A stretch of DNA of 64,000 nt from assembly GCA_004154925.1 (NCBI GenBank), contig QJNS01000250.1, positions 47,671 through 111,670 of the forward strand, read 5' to 3'. Positions within the stretch are counted from its first letter, which is position 1, and each line of letters starts with the position of its first letter. Of the stretch, positions 24,560-36,361 are shown one piece after another. Origin of the DNA: Monosporascus cannonballus. Lineage: Eukaryota; Ascomycota; Sordariomycetes; Xylariales. The position numbers and the translations under genes are program-made. The notes beneath the pieces were generated by a model. The model was not told where the DNA came from. It saw only the letters and a program-made list of their open reading frames with translations, and did not search any database.

Positions 24560-25350
24560 TAATTTAAAGCGATTTTTACAAAGATTAAAAAAAGTTTTTC
24601 GAGCAAAATTTTTAAATTTATACCCGTTAGCGAAAAAGCTTACGGGCATTTTGTAAATACCAAATAGGTATTAAGAAAAAAATATACGTTTACGGAAAAA
24701 TTCAAAAAAATATAAGGCTTATATTTATACAAAAAAATACTTAACGAAAAAGAATAAATTATAATAAAATTATAACCAATATTATAAAGGTTATATATTA
24801 GAAGGTTTTAATGGCGTTAATTACTGCCTGAAGCTGGTATATATTTTAAATCGATTTTATTATTATTTATTTAAATAATAACTTAAAAACAACGTTTATA
24901 TAAAACTTTTTCCTACATTAACGGAATATTTTAATATGTACTTAAAAAATAAAAATAGTAATTAATTTTATTTTAAGAAAATTATTAAATTAATAAATTC
25001 TTTACAGAGCTTAAAATAAATCGGAATTATTTAATAAAAAAAGTAAAAAACAATTATTAATAAAATAAGGATTCCGTTTATTAATTTCGAATAACGCGAT
25101 ATATCATAATCCGGAAATAGGAGTTGTTATCGTTTTATATGTCGATAATATCTTGTTTTTCGGCCTTAATAAATAACGCTTTTAAGGTATTACTAAAAGA
25201 ATTGCTAAAAACGTACTTATTAAGGATTTAAATAATGCGGATTAATACTAAAATATATAGATTATACGTTTTTCGTTAAATAAAAATGTTAAGTTAAATT
25301 AATAATAATATATCGAAAGATTATTATAACTAATAAATTTAAATATTATA
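24560..25350 (+). pseudogene. Reverse transcriptase of the copia element
   Basis: The polymerase signature appears at 25138-25149 as YVDN (from YVDD) followed by ILFFGLNK, the usual copia sequence around the active site. Upstream, GVNYCLKLVYILNR near 24815-24860 fits a GF-Q---D---F region with changes. One catalytic Asp is Asn, so the enzyme is dead even apart from stops. Confidence 0.8.
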
Positions 25351-25479
25351 TAAAAATAATTACGTTATTTATTAAAACTTATTGAAAATATATTTTACGG
25401 TATAACGGAATAATTAATAAGTAAAAAATGTTCGAATATATTAACTTAATAAGAAAATTTAATTTTTTTAATAATATTA

Positions 25480-26010
25480 ACAAATTAAATATATTATTTA
25501 TAACTTTAACTGAAATCAAGTGTAAAAGGAATTTATCGCTTAAATGTCGAAAATATATTAAGTAATTATTATAATACTTAAACGATATAGTAAATTTATT
25601 TTTTCGGTACAAATATTTAAACGAAATGTATCCGTACCGGAAATATAATAATCTAAGGTTATTCGAAATAATAAATATAAATTTTACAAATTTCGAGTTA
25701 ACAAAGTTTATTACGGGGTACGTATTTGTTATAATTAAAATATTTATTACGTAATTTTCGAAATTATAAGGTATTATTATTAAATATATTACGGAAATAA
25801 AATATATAAGAACAAAAATAATAATAACGAAAATAACTGGAATTAAGAATTTTTTTATAAAATTAGAATTTATATCCAAAGGCCTTATTTCCATTTTGGA
25901 AAATAACATAAATACATTAAAATAACTAACGGAAATATAAATAATCTAAAAAAACGTTATATTCGGTTCGAATATTATTACGTACGTTAAAAAATTTAAA
26001 ACAGAAATAT
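25480..26010 (+). pseudogene. RNase H of the copia element
   Basis: The stretch near 25690-25800 reads TGYVFVI, then T-stop-FSKL-stop-GIIIKYITEIKYI, matching the conserved KSTSGYVF...G--ISW-SK-Q--V--S--EAEYI of copia RNase H, with stops at former Trp and Gln codons. The minus-strand open frame 25379-25909 covers the same DNA. It has no domain character, and the G-to-A pattern on the sense strand tends to spare the antisense frame, so it is a shadow. Confidence 0.8.
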
Positions 26011-26225
26011 TTATTTCCAGTACGTAAAAAATAAGGATAACCTAGTAACTAGGTTTATAAAATTATTAAATAAGGTTAATTTCGAACTATTTATAGCTAA
26101 TTTAAGGCTTAAAAAATATAGATACAAAATAAGCCAAAAGGCATTTAAAATTAACGAAAATAAGAATTTAATTCCTATATAAATTAAAGACTTTAGTGGA
26201 TAAGGCCATTTGACGTAAAAGGGCG

Positions 26226-26432
26226 TATCGGCAGTTAGGTACTTCAAATGCCTACGGCTAACGCTTTAAAGCAGTGCTTTGCAGCCTGGGATAACGTTTG
26301 TCCAGGGACCACCGTTTGTACAAACAGGACGTGTATATAAGAGCGGTACGCCCTAGACTTCTTTAGTTTTTCCTAGCATAAATTATTAAGCTATTACCAG
26401 TTTCCTGCATTTAATCACTGTAATTGCTGACA
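26226..26432 (+). repeat. 3' LTR of the copia element
   Basis: 207 bp, starting TATCGGCAGTTAGG (TG to TA) and ending AATTGCTGACA. It is equal in length to the 5' LTR and differs from it mainly by C/T and G/A changes. A purine run (GTAAAAGGGCG) lies just upstream. Confidence 0.92.
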
Positions 26433-27003
26433 AATGTATTAATTTATATTTAATATATAAATCGCATACTAATTTAATTCGGCTTAGATTATTTAATTAA
26501 TGAATCTTTTCGTATTTAATAAATAATCTTTTAAATAATATTTTCTTAAAAAGTTAAATCTTTAAATAAAAGCTTTAAAACTAATGCTACTATTTTCTAA
26601 TTTAAATTTGAATTTTATTAATATATTAGAAATATAGGTTATTTATTAGATTAACTTTAACGGTTTACCGGAAGATATAAAATATATAAAAAATAAAATC
26701 GGATTAATAAAATTTTAACGTAATTACAGTAAATAAAACTAAATAAATTAACTCTTTGTTAATAATTGCTAGTACTTTTATTAATATTAAAAATTCTAAT
26801 ATTAAATATTATTAATAATTAACAATTAATTAATATTAAATAAATACTTATACCACATTTATTATATATATATTTAAAGATATAATCAATATTCTAAAAA
26901 CACTTTTAATTTATATATATTAATAAAACGAGATATAATTCATAAATTTATTTATTAAAATAATATACGAATTCTTCTTTTAATTTCAAACGATATTGTT
27001 AAA
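26433..27003. other. AT-rich stretch, nothing recognised
   Basis: Begins with the copia target duplication. The rest is AT-rich without a frame or a clear repeat. Near the end, bases just before 27004 (TTAAA) resemble those before 36033, so the repeat family D may extend slightly further left than marked. Confidence 0.4.
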
Positions 27004-27199
27004 TGTTTTAAGTTTAATGTAAAAGTAATAATATAGATATAATAAAAACTAATTTAAAACTTGCGCTTTTTTTAAAAAAAAGTAAGCAATTATCTATAAC
27101 GCACTTACTCCGTAACGATTTCGTAATTCTTAGGTAAAAATAACATATAAAATATTTAATCTCTTTCTAATAATATATATATTTCCTTATCTTTTAACA
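27004..27199 (+). repeat. LTR-like repeat family D, copy 1
   Basis: About 196 bp starting TGTTTTAAG and ending CTTTTAACA. It aligns with 29781-29991 and 36033-36361 through ACTTGCGC/GCTTGCCC, AGTAAGCAATTATCTATAA, a CTCCGTAACGATTTCGTA-type block and TTTCCTTATC. Heavily mutated compared with copy 2. TG...CA ends suggest an LTR; no target duplication seen. Confidence 0.6.
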
Positions 27200-29609
27200 A
27201 ATCTCTTTTTTTAAACTTTTACGTTTAAAAGTTCTTAATAAAATCGCTTTCTTATATGCTATAATTAATAAGTGATTTTTATTAAGAACTTATAATAATT
27301 TCGTAGTAAATAAAAATACATAATAATTAATAAAACGTATTGTCGGTATAAGTTTTTCAAATATATAATATAATTAGAAAATTTCGTAATAAAATAAATA
27401 AAATATCGAGAATTTTGCCGGCAGCAAATTCTTATCGCTTTTAGGCATACTCTTTTTAATATATATATTTTAAATTTTTTTAAATTTATATTTTTAAATC
27501 CTGTTAGCGGTTGTCAATATATAATCTATTAGTAGTTCGCAATAAATTTGTTTTTTTAAGTTAACTATCAAGTTTTATATATATTTGTTACTAAATAATA
27601 ACGAAATATATTTTTATTTATATTATAGTTCTTTTCTAGATTTTTGATATAACTTTCTACGAAACTTTTTAAAAATTTTCTAAAATACTAGTTTTAGAAA
27701 AACAAAAAACCAAAGCCGTATTTTATAAGTATTATCTTGTAATTTTTCTTTTCTTCGTTAATAGTTTATTTCAAAGTCGTTTGTAAAAGTTCGTATTTTT
27801 ATTATATTGTAATTATAATTTATATATGAAAATATTATTATAATAGTATTAAAATTTTAAAAATACAAATACATATATTACTTTTTAATATAATATTACA
27901 ATTATAATATTAATAAATTGTATCTTTTACTGTTCTTTCAAAATGGAATTATTAGCTTGCAATAATATGTTGTAAGTTTTTTTCCAACGTTTATATTCGA
28001 TTTTAGCGAAATAATTTAAGAATCTTTTAAAGTACATTTACGAACACAAAACCAAAGTGTTTAAAAATTATATATTTTTCTTTAAAAGTGAAATAAATTC
28101 TGTTTATTTTTAGCAAATCATTAAATATCATAATATATAAGTGGAAAAAGGTTAAATTAATACGAAATTCAAATTCAATAAACCGTATTAAGTATATTTA
28201 AAATATAAACATTTTGTTCTTATTATATAATAAATTATATAACTAATTTATTATTAATTCGATATCAAACCTTTTATAGTTAACGCGAATATTTTTAGCG
28301 TATTATTCGGATTTTCTACTGAGTAATAACGTTATTATTTTAATTTTATAAATCCTTTTTATAACTCTTTTTAAAAAAATGTCAAAGAAATAAAAAAAAT
28401 GTCTATATCGTTTTTGATATAAATACTCCATAATCCGTTTTTAATTATTATTAACTTTTTCTAAAAATAAAATTATATGTATTATTAATAACGTTGAATA
28501 ATATATTACTATTATTAAAAGAAATTGTAAAAATATAAAAAGGGTTAACAAATAAATTAATAATGATACGTAAATGCTATTACAATATAAAAATAATATT
28601 CGTTTCGATATCGTTATAAATTAAATTTACATTTTATTATAAATAATTTAATAAATTATAAACGTTTTATTATAAAATAAATATATTTAATAAACTAGTA
28701 GTAACGTCTTTTTAATAAACAATAAGTAAAAAGTAATATTTTTTATAATACGATTTTTATTATATTAAAGTTTTTAAATTCCTTTTATTTTTATTAATTT
28801 CTTTTACTTTTATAATATTTTATACGAAATAATAAAAGTTTTTAAGAAATAATTACGAAATTTATATATATATATATATGTTTATTTAAAAAAGTATCTT
28901 TATATTTTATAAAATATTATTTATTATTATAATTTTATTAACACGTTAAAAGCTTTCTTATTTAAGTGTTTTTTATTTTTAGATTAAAATTAGATTGGTA
29001 AAATTATATTTAATATATTACGACTTTAATAAAAATTAAAAAGATTGTTATTAAATTTGGTATAAGTAAAAAAGAGTGTCTTTTGTAAATTATTTTTAAA
29101 TTTACAATTTTTATATTTTGAAAAAGTTAATATCTATGTCGAAAATGTTCGTATTAAAGTTTTATTACTTAATATATTTTTAATAAATATTTTTTCAAAA
29201 TATGTTCTTTAAATAGTTTTTATTATAATGTTTCTTATACGTATTTTATACTTCATAAAATCATTTTTATAATGTCTTCTTTTTTATCTTATATTGATAT
29301 AACTGTTTTATAAGTATTTGTAGAAATTTAAAAATTTAAAATTATTTCGTTATAAAAATGTGTTTTATATTCGTTATATATATTTAAAAATTAACTTAGT
29401 TAATATTGTTTTAAATATTAAATAATACTTATTATAATATATAATTACAATAATAAAAGAATATAATATTTAATTTAGTTAATATAAATTATAAAATATT
29501 TACAAATAATATTTTAAAATATAATTTATTGTTCCGTTTATTAAGTTATTTACAAATAAAAAATTAGATTTAACTCTTACTTAATTATATATAACTGTAA
29601 GATAATAAA
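27200..29609. other. AT-rich stretch between D copies 1 and 2
   Basis: 2.4 kb that could be the internal region of a D-family retroelement, since it lies between two direct LTR-like repeats. Frames read as Lys/Asn/Ile/Phe-rich noise, and no reverse transcriptase, integrase or zinc-knuckle motif was found. CpG is rare. A TA run lies at 28863-28878. Confidence 0.35.
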
Positions 29610-30030
29610 TAGCTGTAACTTGGGGTAAGGTGATCTTCGACCAGTCGTAAAGCAAATATCAAGAAGTGAGTGTATTAGATTACTTCTATCTGGCGTTTCC
29701 CACTAGCTACTAGATGGTGGATTTATAATAGTAAGTGAGTCGATAGCTGATCGGTGGCTAGTCGGCTCCCTGTCATGTGTTGTTGAAGATCAGAGTGAGA
29801 GGAACAATACGAGTATATTAAGGACCAGTCTGAAGCTTGCCCTTCTTCCCTGAGAGAGGAGTAAGCAACTATCTATAAAGCAACTACCCCGCATCTGCCT
29901 CGTAGCGATTGCGTAGGGATGACGCATAGAATGCTTAGCGTCTCCTTTATGATGCGCACACTTCCTTATCACACTTCCTTAGCCCCTAACACTACCAGCC
30001 TTATCCTCATAGAAGCTGTATTCTTATAAT
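29610..30030. other. GC-normal island around D copy 2
   Basis: About 420 bp that escaped most RIP, including the 170 bp left of D copy 2 (GGGGTAAGGTGATC, then TGGCGTTTCCCACTAGC, then CGGTGGCTAGTCGGC). The left portion has no other copy here. The open minus-strand frame 29790-29972 lies mostly inside the LTR-like repeat and is not a gene. Confidence 0.5.
29781..29991 (+). repeat. LTR-like repeat family D, copy 2 (best preserved)
   Basis: About 211 bp, TGTTGAAGATCAG...AGCCCCTAACA. It contains CTATCTATAAAGCAACTACC, a TATAAA-like element, and a repeated ACTTCCTTA near the end. Flanking pentamers (TGTGT, CTACC) do not match, so it is not a clean solo insertion, or the boundary is slightly off. 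Confidence 0.65.
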
Positions 30031-31088
30031 AACTTAAAAAAGTTTTAAAAATTATTAATAAAGAAAGAATTACGATTAAAAATTATATTATTAATAACAT
30101 TATATAAATTAATCGTATATTAAAATAATATTTCGAATAAATTATAAACGATAAATTCTATTATTTAATATAATATAATAAATAAATTTAATTACTTTAT
30201 ATATTATAATAAAGATTACGTTATAACTGTTTTCATAATATAATCTTATAAATAATATTAATTTTATAATAAAATGTTTATGAATTTCGCGAAATAAAGT
30301 ATCCGAAATTGATAACAAAATAAGTTTTTTCGTAAAATTAATATAAAATCTTTTTAAATTTTTAATATTTAAATATTTTTAAAGAAATAATATCGAATTC
30401 ACCTTTTATACGTTTTTACAACAGCGAAATAACTTACTATATAGAATTATAATATTAATTAACAAATTTTTATATATATTCGAATTATATAATATATAAC
30501 TTATATCTCTATATCTTAATAAGTCATTATTTTCTTTAATACGTTATAACTATTTATTCGTTATAGATTTTAAGCTATTTTGCTATATAGATTTTATTAT
30601 AAATAAATAAATTTGTTAATTATATTCTAAAAGGTTAAATAATTATTAAGCTGTTTTCTAATAATAGTACTATTTCGATATTATTATAAACATTTTAATA
30701 TAGTAAAACGAATAATTTAAAATTTATAATTTTAATAAATATATACTTTTTTATTCGTTTTAATTGCTTTATATTTTAATTCAAATATATTTATTTGTAA
30801 GAAAATATTTAAAACCTTTTCAATTAAGTAATAACTATATATAATTTCGATATATAATTTCGATACTTTAATTTTTAATATTTCTTTATTATCTTAATAT
30901 TAGTTTTCTTTAAACCGGCTTATTTTCGGTATTTCGTATTAAATTAAGCTATTATAATAAATTATAAATTAAAATAATTTACTCTAGTTACTATGTAATA
31001 ACAAAATCTGTAATAATAAAATAATTTGATTATTTTAAATATTTCGCGTTAACTTATTATTTTAATTCTAAATATTTAAAATTAAATA
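29992..31088. other. AT-rich stretch between D copy 2 and the Fot1-like element
   Basis: Nothing beyond degenerate AT-rich sequence; possibly internal sequence of a D-family element split by the Fot1-like transposon. The last two bases are TA, the target of the insertion that follows. Confidence 0.4.
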
Positions 31089-32945
31089 ACGTATTATACA
31101 AATAAGTTGAATATATAAATAAGCTGGATATTTTTTAAACAACTTTACCATCCGACTTTAATTAATTATTTTTTAATAATTACGATATGGAACGGCTTAT
31201 AAAAAATCGAGAATGAACTTAGCCGTTTAGGTTAAGAAAAATAACTCGAAAATTAGTTATAAAAAGCTTGGTTCTATTTATAATATCCTATATTCCACCT
31301 TAAAGACGCGATATAACGGTATACGCGCCCGAGCCGATATTGTCCCTCCTTTATAAAAATTGACGTCGATCGAAGAAAAATCGATTGTCGAAAAAGTCCT
31401 TAAATGCGCAAGCGTTACTTGTCAGGTTTCAGTACGTTAAAAATATAACGAATTTGCTGCTTACGTAACGCGTCGCGATACGCGTTAAAGTTGACTGAGT
31501 ATTTAATTTCATTAAACGGCCCAAAAAATATAAAACGCGTTTAAATTAATTGATAAATTAATGAAGAGTTTTATACGAAAATTTAGAAATAATTCGGAAA
31601 TAGTTTAAGTTTCTCCCAGTTATAATCGTAAAATATAGTATTACAAAAAAAGATATTTATAATTTCTACGAAACGAAATTTCTAATAAATTTTTATAGTA
31701 ATAAATATGGTTATTATTAACGTTAAAAAACGTGGAAAATCTAAATAAACTTCATAAAGAAATTAGAAATAATTTATAGTAATATAAGCTGTTAACTTTT
31801 AAAGCTAAGCTTTATCTTTATTTATTATCCTTATTAAGAAAAATTACCTTTTTCGCTAGTTCGCCGATAACCTATTTTTACTTGATTAAAAATTCGCTAT
31901 AAGCGAAAACGGCTGAATAATAAATAAACTGGATTTAAAATCAATTAAATATTTCGAAAAATATATTAAAACGTATATCATAAATTCGAAACGTTTTTTG
32001 CCCTTAATAGTTATAAAAGTAATTATTTAATCGACTTCAAAAATTATTGCGCGAATAACAGCATTATTACATTTTATATACTTATTTATTTTTTATTAAC
32101 TTAACCCCTCGACGTATTCTGTTTTTCTATATTAAAACGTATTTATTCGCTATATATCGAAAATCTTATACGGCAGTACGTTACCTATATCGCCAAAGAG
32201 GATTGTATCGCCGGTTTCTATAACGCGATTAAAGCTGTTATAACGATCGACAATATGAAATTCGGATTTTTAAAAGCGAAATTTGTTTCATTTAATATTA
32301 ATCGTGTCCTTTCTTAGTTAAAAGTTTTAATTGTATCTATATCGATCGTGTCGCTGCTTATTTCTATTAATTTCGTTATTTTTCTATTTGTAAAAACTCT
32401 TAAGAATATTACTAAAAGATTTAATAAAAACGTTATTTGCAAACAAAGATTAAAAATTACCAGGGTAATTCGTTAATAAAGATGGTTAAATAGGTTAATT
32501 TTTTTAACAAAACATAATCTTAAGCTTTTCTACGAAGTCGCTTTTTTTAAAAAAGAAAAATAAATACTTTTACAAAACGAATTATGTCGTTAATAAATGC
32601 CGAAAAACTGAAATTATATATTTTCAAAAAGGAGAAACACTTATTATACGGAAGGTATAAGTTTTTATAATTACGAAAGGAAATAATAATAAATAATCGT
32701 AATTAATAACGGCTAAAGATAATCGTCGTAAAAGAGTTTAGGCAAAAGAACGGAAATATAGCATTTACAGAAAGCCGAGACAAAATACGCGTACTTATAA
32801 AGAAGTTATAAATACGTTTAGCGATAAAAAATCTGATTAATTTGAATTAATTTACTGTATTATAGTTATTTTTTTGAATTTTCTATCGCGAAGTGCTAAA
32901 AAGTGTTTAGCTTATTTATATATCTAGTTTACTTACATAGTACGT
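31089..32945 (+). mobile_element. Fot1/pogo-type DNA transposon (Tc1-mariner superfamily), RIP-inactivated
   Basis: 1857 bp flanked by TA on both sides (31087-31088 and 32946-32947), the TA duplication of this superfamily. Terminal inverted repeats of about 50 bp: 31089-31140 begins ACGTATTATACAAATAAG, and the complement of 32895-32945 begins ACGTACTATGTAAGTAAA, both continuing into ATATATAAATAAGCT. Length is typical of fungal Fot1 elements. One degraded transposase gene lies inside. Confidence 0.88.
31213..32840 (+). pseudogene. Fot1/pogo-type transposase (degraded)
   Basis: A DDE transposase with CENP-B-like N-terminal DNA-binding domain. From about 31213 the frame reads LAV-stop-VKKNNSKISYKKLGS then YNILYSTLKTRYNG, the helix-turn-helix pattern of pogo/Fot1 proteins, and LTSIEEKSIVEKV. 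The catalytic core appears near 32000: LNSYKSN is a mutated LDGH-SH motif, with the Asp changed to Asn at 32006-32008. PLDVFCFSILKR begins at 32105, matching LLQPLDVGCF, and GFYNAIKAVITIDNMKFGF follows. The core is +1 relative to the N-terminal frame, so at least one indel exists. The C-terminal third is Lys-rich, as in the family. Confidence 0.85.
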
Positions 32946-32947
32946 TA

Positions 32948-35900
32948 ATTTATAGTAAGTTTAACGAAAAACTATAAATAATTAATAAAATTAAATCATA
33001 TTATTTTTTAAAAAACGTATAAAATAATGAATAACTCAATATTTTTATAATATAAAAATCTTTTTCGACAGTATTTTCTAAAATATCTTATTTATTAAAT
33101 ATTAACAGTGTTTATAAAATTGAAATATAACTGTTTTAGTAACCTTTATAAACTTATTCATTTTAAGATAAATTAATAATAATAAAATAAAATATCAAAA
33201 TATTTTAAACGCTTTTTTTTCAGAAAAATACAAATATAAAATCTTTAATTTTTTATAAAATTAAACTATTAATGGTATAAATATTTTTTTATAATTTTTA
33301 ATAAATCTTCGATAAAATCTTTTTAAAGGTAAAAAACCTTAAATATTATCAATACTTTTAAATAACTCCTAGGTTTTAACAACCTGAATTTAACTTATTT
33401 TATCGTAGTATCATTCGATAATATTTAAGTTTAAAGAAAATTAAAAATATATAAAATTTATTCTTATTTATATTTGTATTACGCTTTTATTTCCTTAATT
33501 TTGTGAACATTTCGTAAATATGTTACTTTTATTTTATTAAACCTTTATTATATATCAGTATATTATAAAGCAAAGTTTTACAAACATTTTTTACTAAGTC
33601 CCTTTACCTTTAATTGATATATATTTAAAACGTAACTACAATGTAAAAAAACTTAAGCGGCATTATTAAATATTCGAAAAACTTATATTTTCTTGTAAAA
33701 ATCGATTTATATTTATTGCTCTGTTTAATATATATTTAGTATTACGTAACATTTAAGATTAATTTTATATATACGGAATTAATTAGTAAGCGATTCCAAT
33801 TTAATAAAAAAATATAACTTACTTTTATTCTTTAAAGTAAATTATATAAAAGCTTTATTTAAGCTATTACTATATCTAATTTATTCTTTTTTAACTATTT
33901 TTAAAAACTTTGAATAAGTTTCGAATTCTTTCTTTAACAATAAAATAAAAAATAGCTTATAAAAACCTTTGTCTATCGAATAAATTTAATATATATTAGT
34001 ATAATAAATATTCTTATAACTTGAAACTTTTAATTTTAAATAATATATTTATATAATCGTTATAATATCTTTTATATTATTTTTTATATTTGTAATACAA
34101 GTATTTTAATATTTCTATTTAATATTCGGAATACAATAATAATTATAATTACTATAAAAATATTATTTCGTAATTTATTAATTAAACTAAAAGATTTATT
34201 GATTTTAAATATAAATAAATGTTTTTATTAAAGTAATAACTAATTACTAATAAAATTTATTTTTTAAAGATACAAAAATTACAATATAGTGTACGGTGTT
34301 TTTATTATTAAAATAATTAAATAATATATTTTTACATTTATAAACAATAACAGAATTTATAATTCGAATTTATAACGCAATATATCCGTATATCGTAATA
34401 AGACTTTTTATATAAAATAGTAATTTTAAATTAAATTTTAATTAACCTAAATAATTATTTCTTTTTAATATTTTCCAGTATATCGTATTATAAATTAATT
34501 TTAAATTTATTTATTTACTAAATGTTAATTATTAAATTTTTTAAAGAATTAAAAAACTTTGAAAATATATATATATATATATTACACTTTTTCTATATAA
34601 CGAAAGTTATATATAATACTTATATTAATATTTATAAAAAGGTTTTTTAGATAATTTATTTGAAAATTACTTTTTTAACTAATTTTAAAATATCTCGCTT
34701 TATAATAATAACTAAGAATATAAACATTTTAACGCAATAATCGTTTATATATTTGTAAAATATATCTATGTTATTTCATTTTTTTTTATAAAATTTAAAT
34801 TTATAATAACTTATTTTTTATATTTAAACCCAATTTTTGTAGTCTTTTTAAAAGTCTTTTGTATCATAGAATTATATTTGTTATATAATTCGAATGGTAT
34901 AATAATTATAACCGTTAAGCTAAATGTTAAATGTTAAAAGGATATAGGTTTATTATAATATAATAAAAGCTTTTAAAACGAAAATTTAAAACAATAATCA
35001 TATATTTAAAACAGTTTTATAAATTATATTTAAAATTTCGCGCACAATAATGACGGGTATAAAATTAATTATATAAAAACGTAATCGTATACTAATACAG
35101 CTTATTGAAAAATACTACTGCGTATTTATAAAAACGCACTAAAATTTTAGTGATATCCTTAATTAAAAGTACTAACTATTTTATCAAATTTTTCATATAT
35201 TTTTTCGAATTTCGCATCAGTAAACGTAAATCGTTATAATATAGTTTGGGAAAATTTTTCAAAATCTGGTTTTAAATTATAGTAATTTATAAAACGAACA
35301 TACCGAAAATTCTATAGCTTAATTTTCGCAGCGTTATTATTTTCTCATCATTTTTTAATAAACGTCTCTAAATAAATTAAATATAACGTACGTTAATAGG
35401 TAATTTATTCTGTGAAATTCTAATAAATATTTCTAAGTTTTGAAAATAATATTGAATTAAATCGAAAAATTCGTATAATTTAAGGAAGTTTTATTGTAAT
35501 ATTCTAAATTATAGAGGATTTTAAATAATTTTAATTCTATTTCTTTAATCAAATACTAACTCGTTTGCTAATAAATAACGTAAATCTCTTAACGTTTAAA
35601 CATATCGGAAATATATAATTTATAAAAATTACAACTCGAGAAATCTTTATAATAAGAATATTATTAAGCGTTATAAAATATGAGCCGAAAAAATATATAA
35701 AGAGTATATTATATTGTTGTTGAAAATACGTAATATAACGTTGAACTATTATATCTTGCAGTTTAATTATAAAGAATATTATTTATTTGTAAATATTTTT
35801 AAAAAGGATATAGGTAGTTTTTTTTTAAAAAAAGGCTTTTTTCGTAATTTAATAATCGAATTTCTGTTTTGTATTCGCTAAGGCGTTGCCGATATTCAAA

Positions 35901-36032
35901 TAAAATAAACTTAAATTTTAAAATTTAAATAAGCTTAATAACCCAAATAGCTAGTTTATCGTTATACGAAGTTATAATTATATTATTTATTCTTTACATT
36001 TTAATTAAAATAAGAGCATTTAATGTATTAAA
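32948..36032. other. AT-rich stretch, nothing recognised
   Basis: 3 kb of degenerate sequence between the Fot1-like element and D copy 3. Contains an AT run (34568-34584). No protein motif could be read on either strand. If D copies 2 and 3 were a pair of LTRs, this and 29992-31088 would be the internal region, but nothing in the sequence confirms it. Confidence 0.35.
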
Positions 36033-36361
36033 TATTTTAAGATTAAAATAAAAAAGATAATATAGATATATTCAGGATTAATTTTAAAACATTTTTCTAT
36101 AAGAGCAAAGTAAGAAATAATTTATAAAGCAATTACGCTATAACGATCTAGTAATTATTACGTAGAAATAATATATAAAATGCTTAGCATTTCTTTAGTA
36201 ATACGTATACTTGTAATGTAGTTGGAAGCTTGTTATATGCGCTCTTATAAGGTGGATTTGAGTGTTCAAACCCCAATTAGAGTTTGGAATTGTTGATCTT
36301 TTGATCTTGTAGTTAGCGTCGCACTCTCGCTTATCTTACAATCCTTTCTTAGCCCTCAATA
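36033..36361 (+). repeat. LTR-like repeat family D, copy 3 with extra 100-120 bp
   Basis: The left 200 bp aligns with D copies 1 and 2 (TATTTTAAG start, AAAGTAAG-AATAATTTATAAAGCAATTACG). The end TTTCTTAGCCCTCAATA aligns with CTTCCTTAGCCCCTAACA of copy 2. Between them are about 120 extra bases (about 36218-36340), much less mutated, absent from copies 1 and 2. They contain GTTCAAACCCC, resembling a pol III B box, and TAGTTGGAAGC, resembling a tRNA D-arm. I could not fold a full tRNA. Confidence 0.55.

Larger units (their letters stand above)
20316..26432 (+). mobile_element. Complete Ty1/copia element, RIP-inactivated
   Basis: 6117-bp LTR retrotransposon with two 207-bp LTRs and a 5-bp target duplication, AATAT (20311-20315) and AATGT (26433-26437). 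The single G/A difference is what RIP would make after insertion. Domain order is gag with zinc knuckle, protease, GAG-pre-integrase, integrase, reverse transcriptase, RNase H: integrase before RT defines Ty1/copia (family knowledge). In the 5' half the plus strand is G-depleted but C-rich; toward the 3' end both bases are scarce. No frame is intact. Confidence 0.92.

Noticed and set aside
25379..25909. 176-codon open frame on the minus strand, longest in the AT-rich part
   Set aside because: It lies antisense to the copia RNase H region, has no domain character, and G-to-A change on the sense strand tends to spare antisense frames from stops.
36218..36300. Functional tRNA gene
   Set aside because: A B-box-like and a D-arm-like word are present, but acceptor and T stems do not pair.
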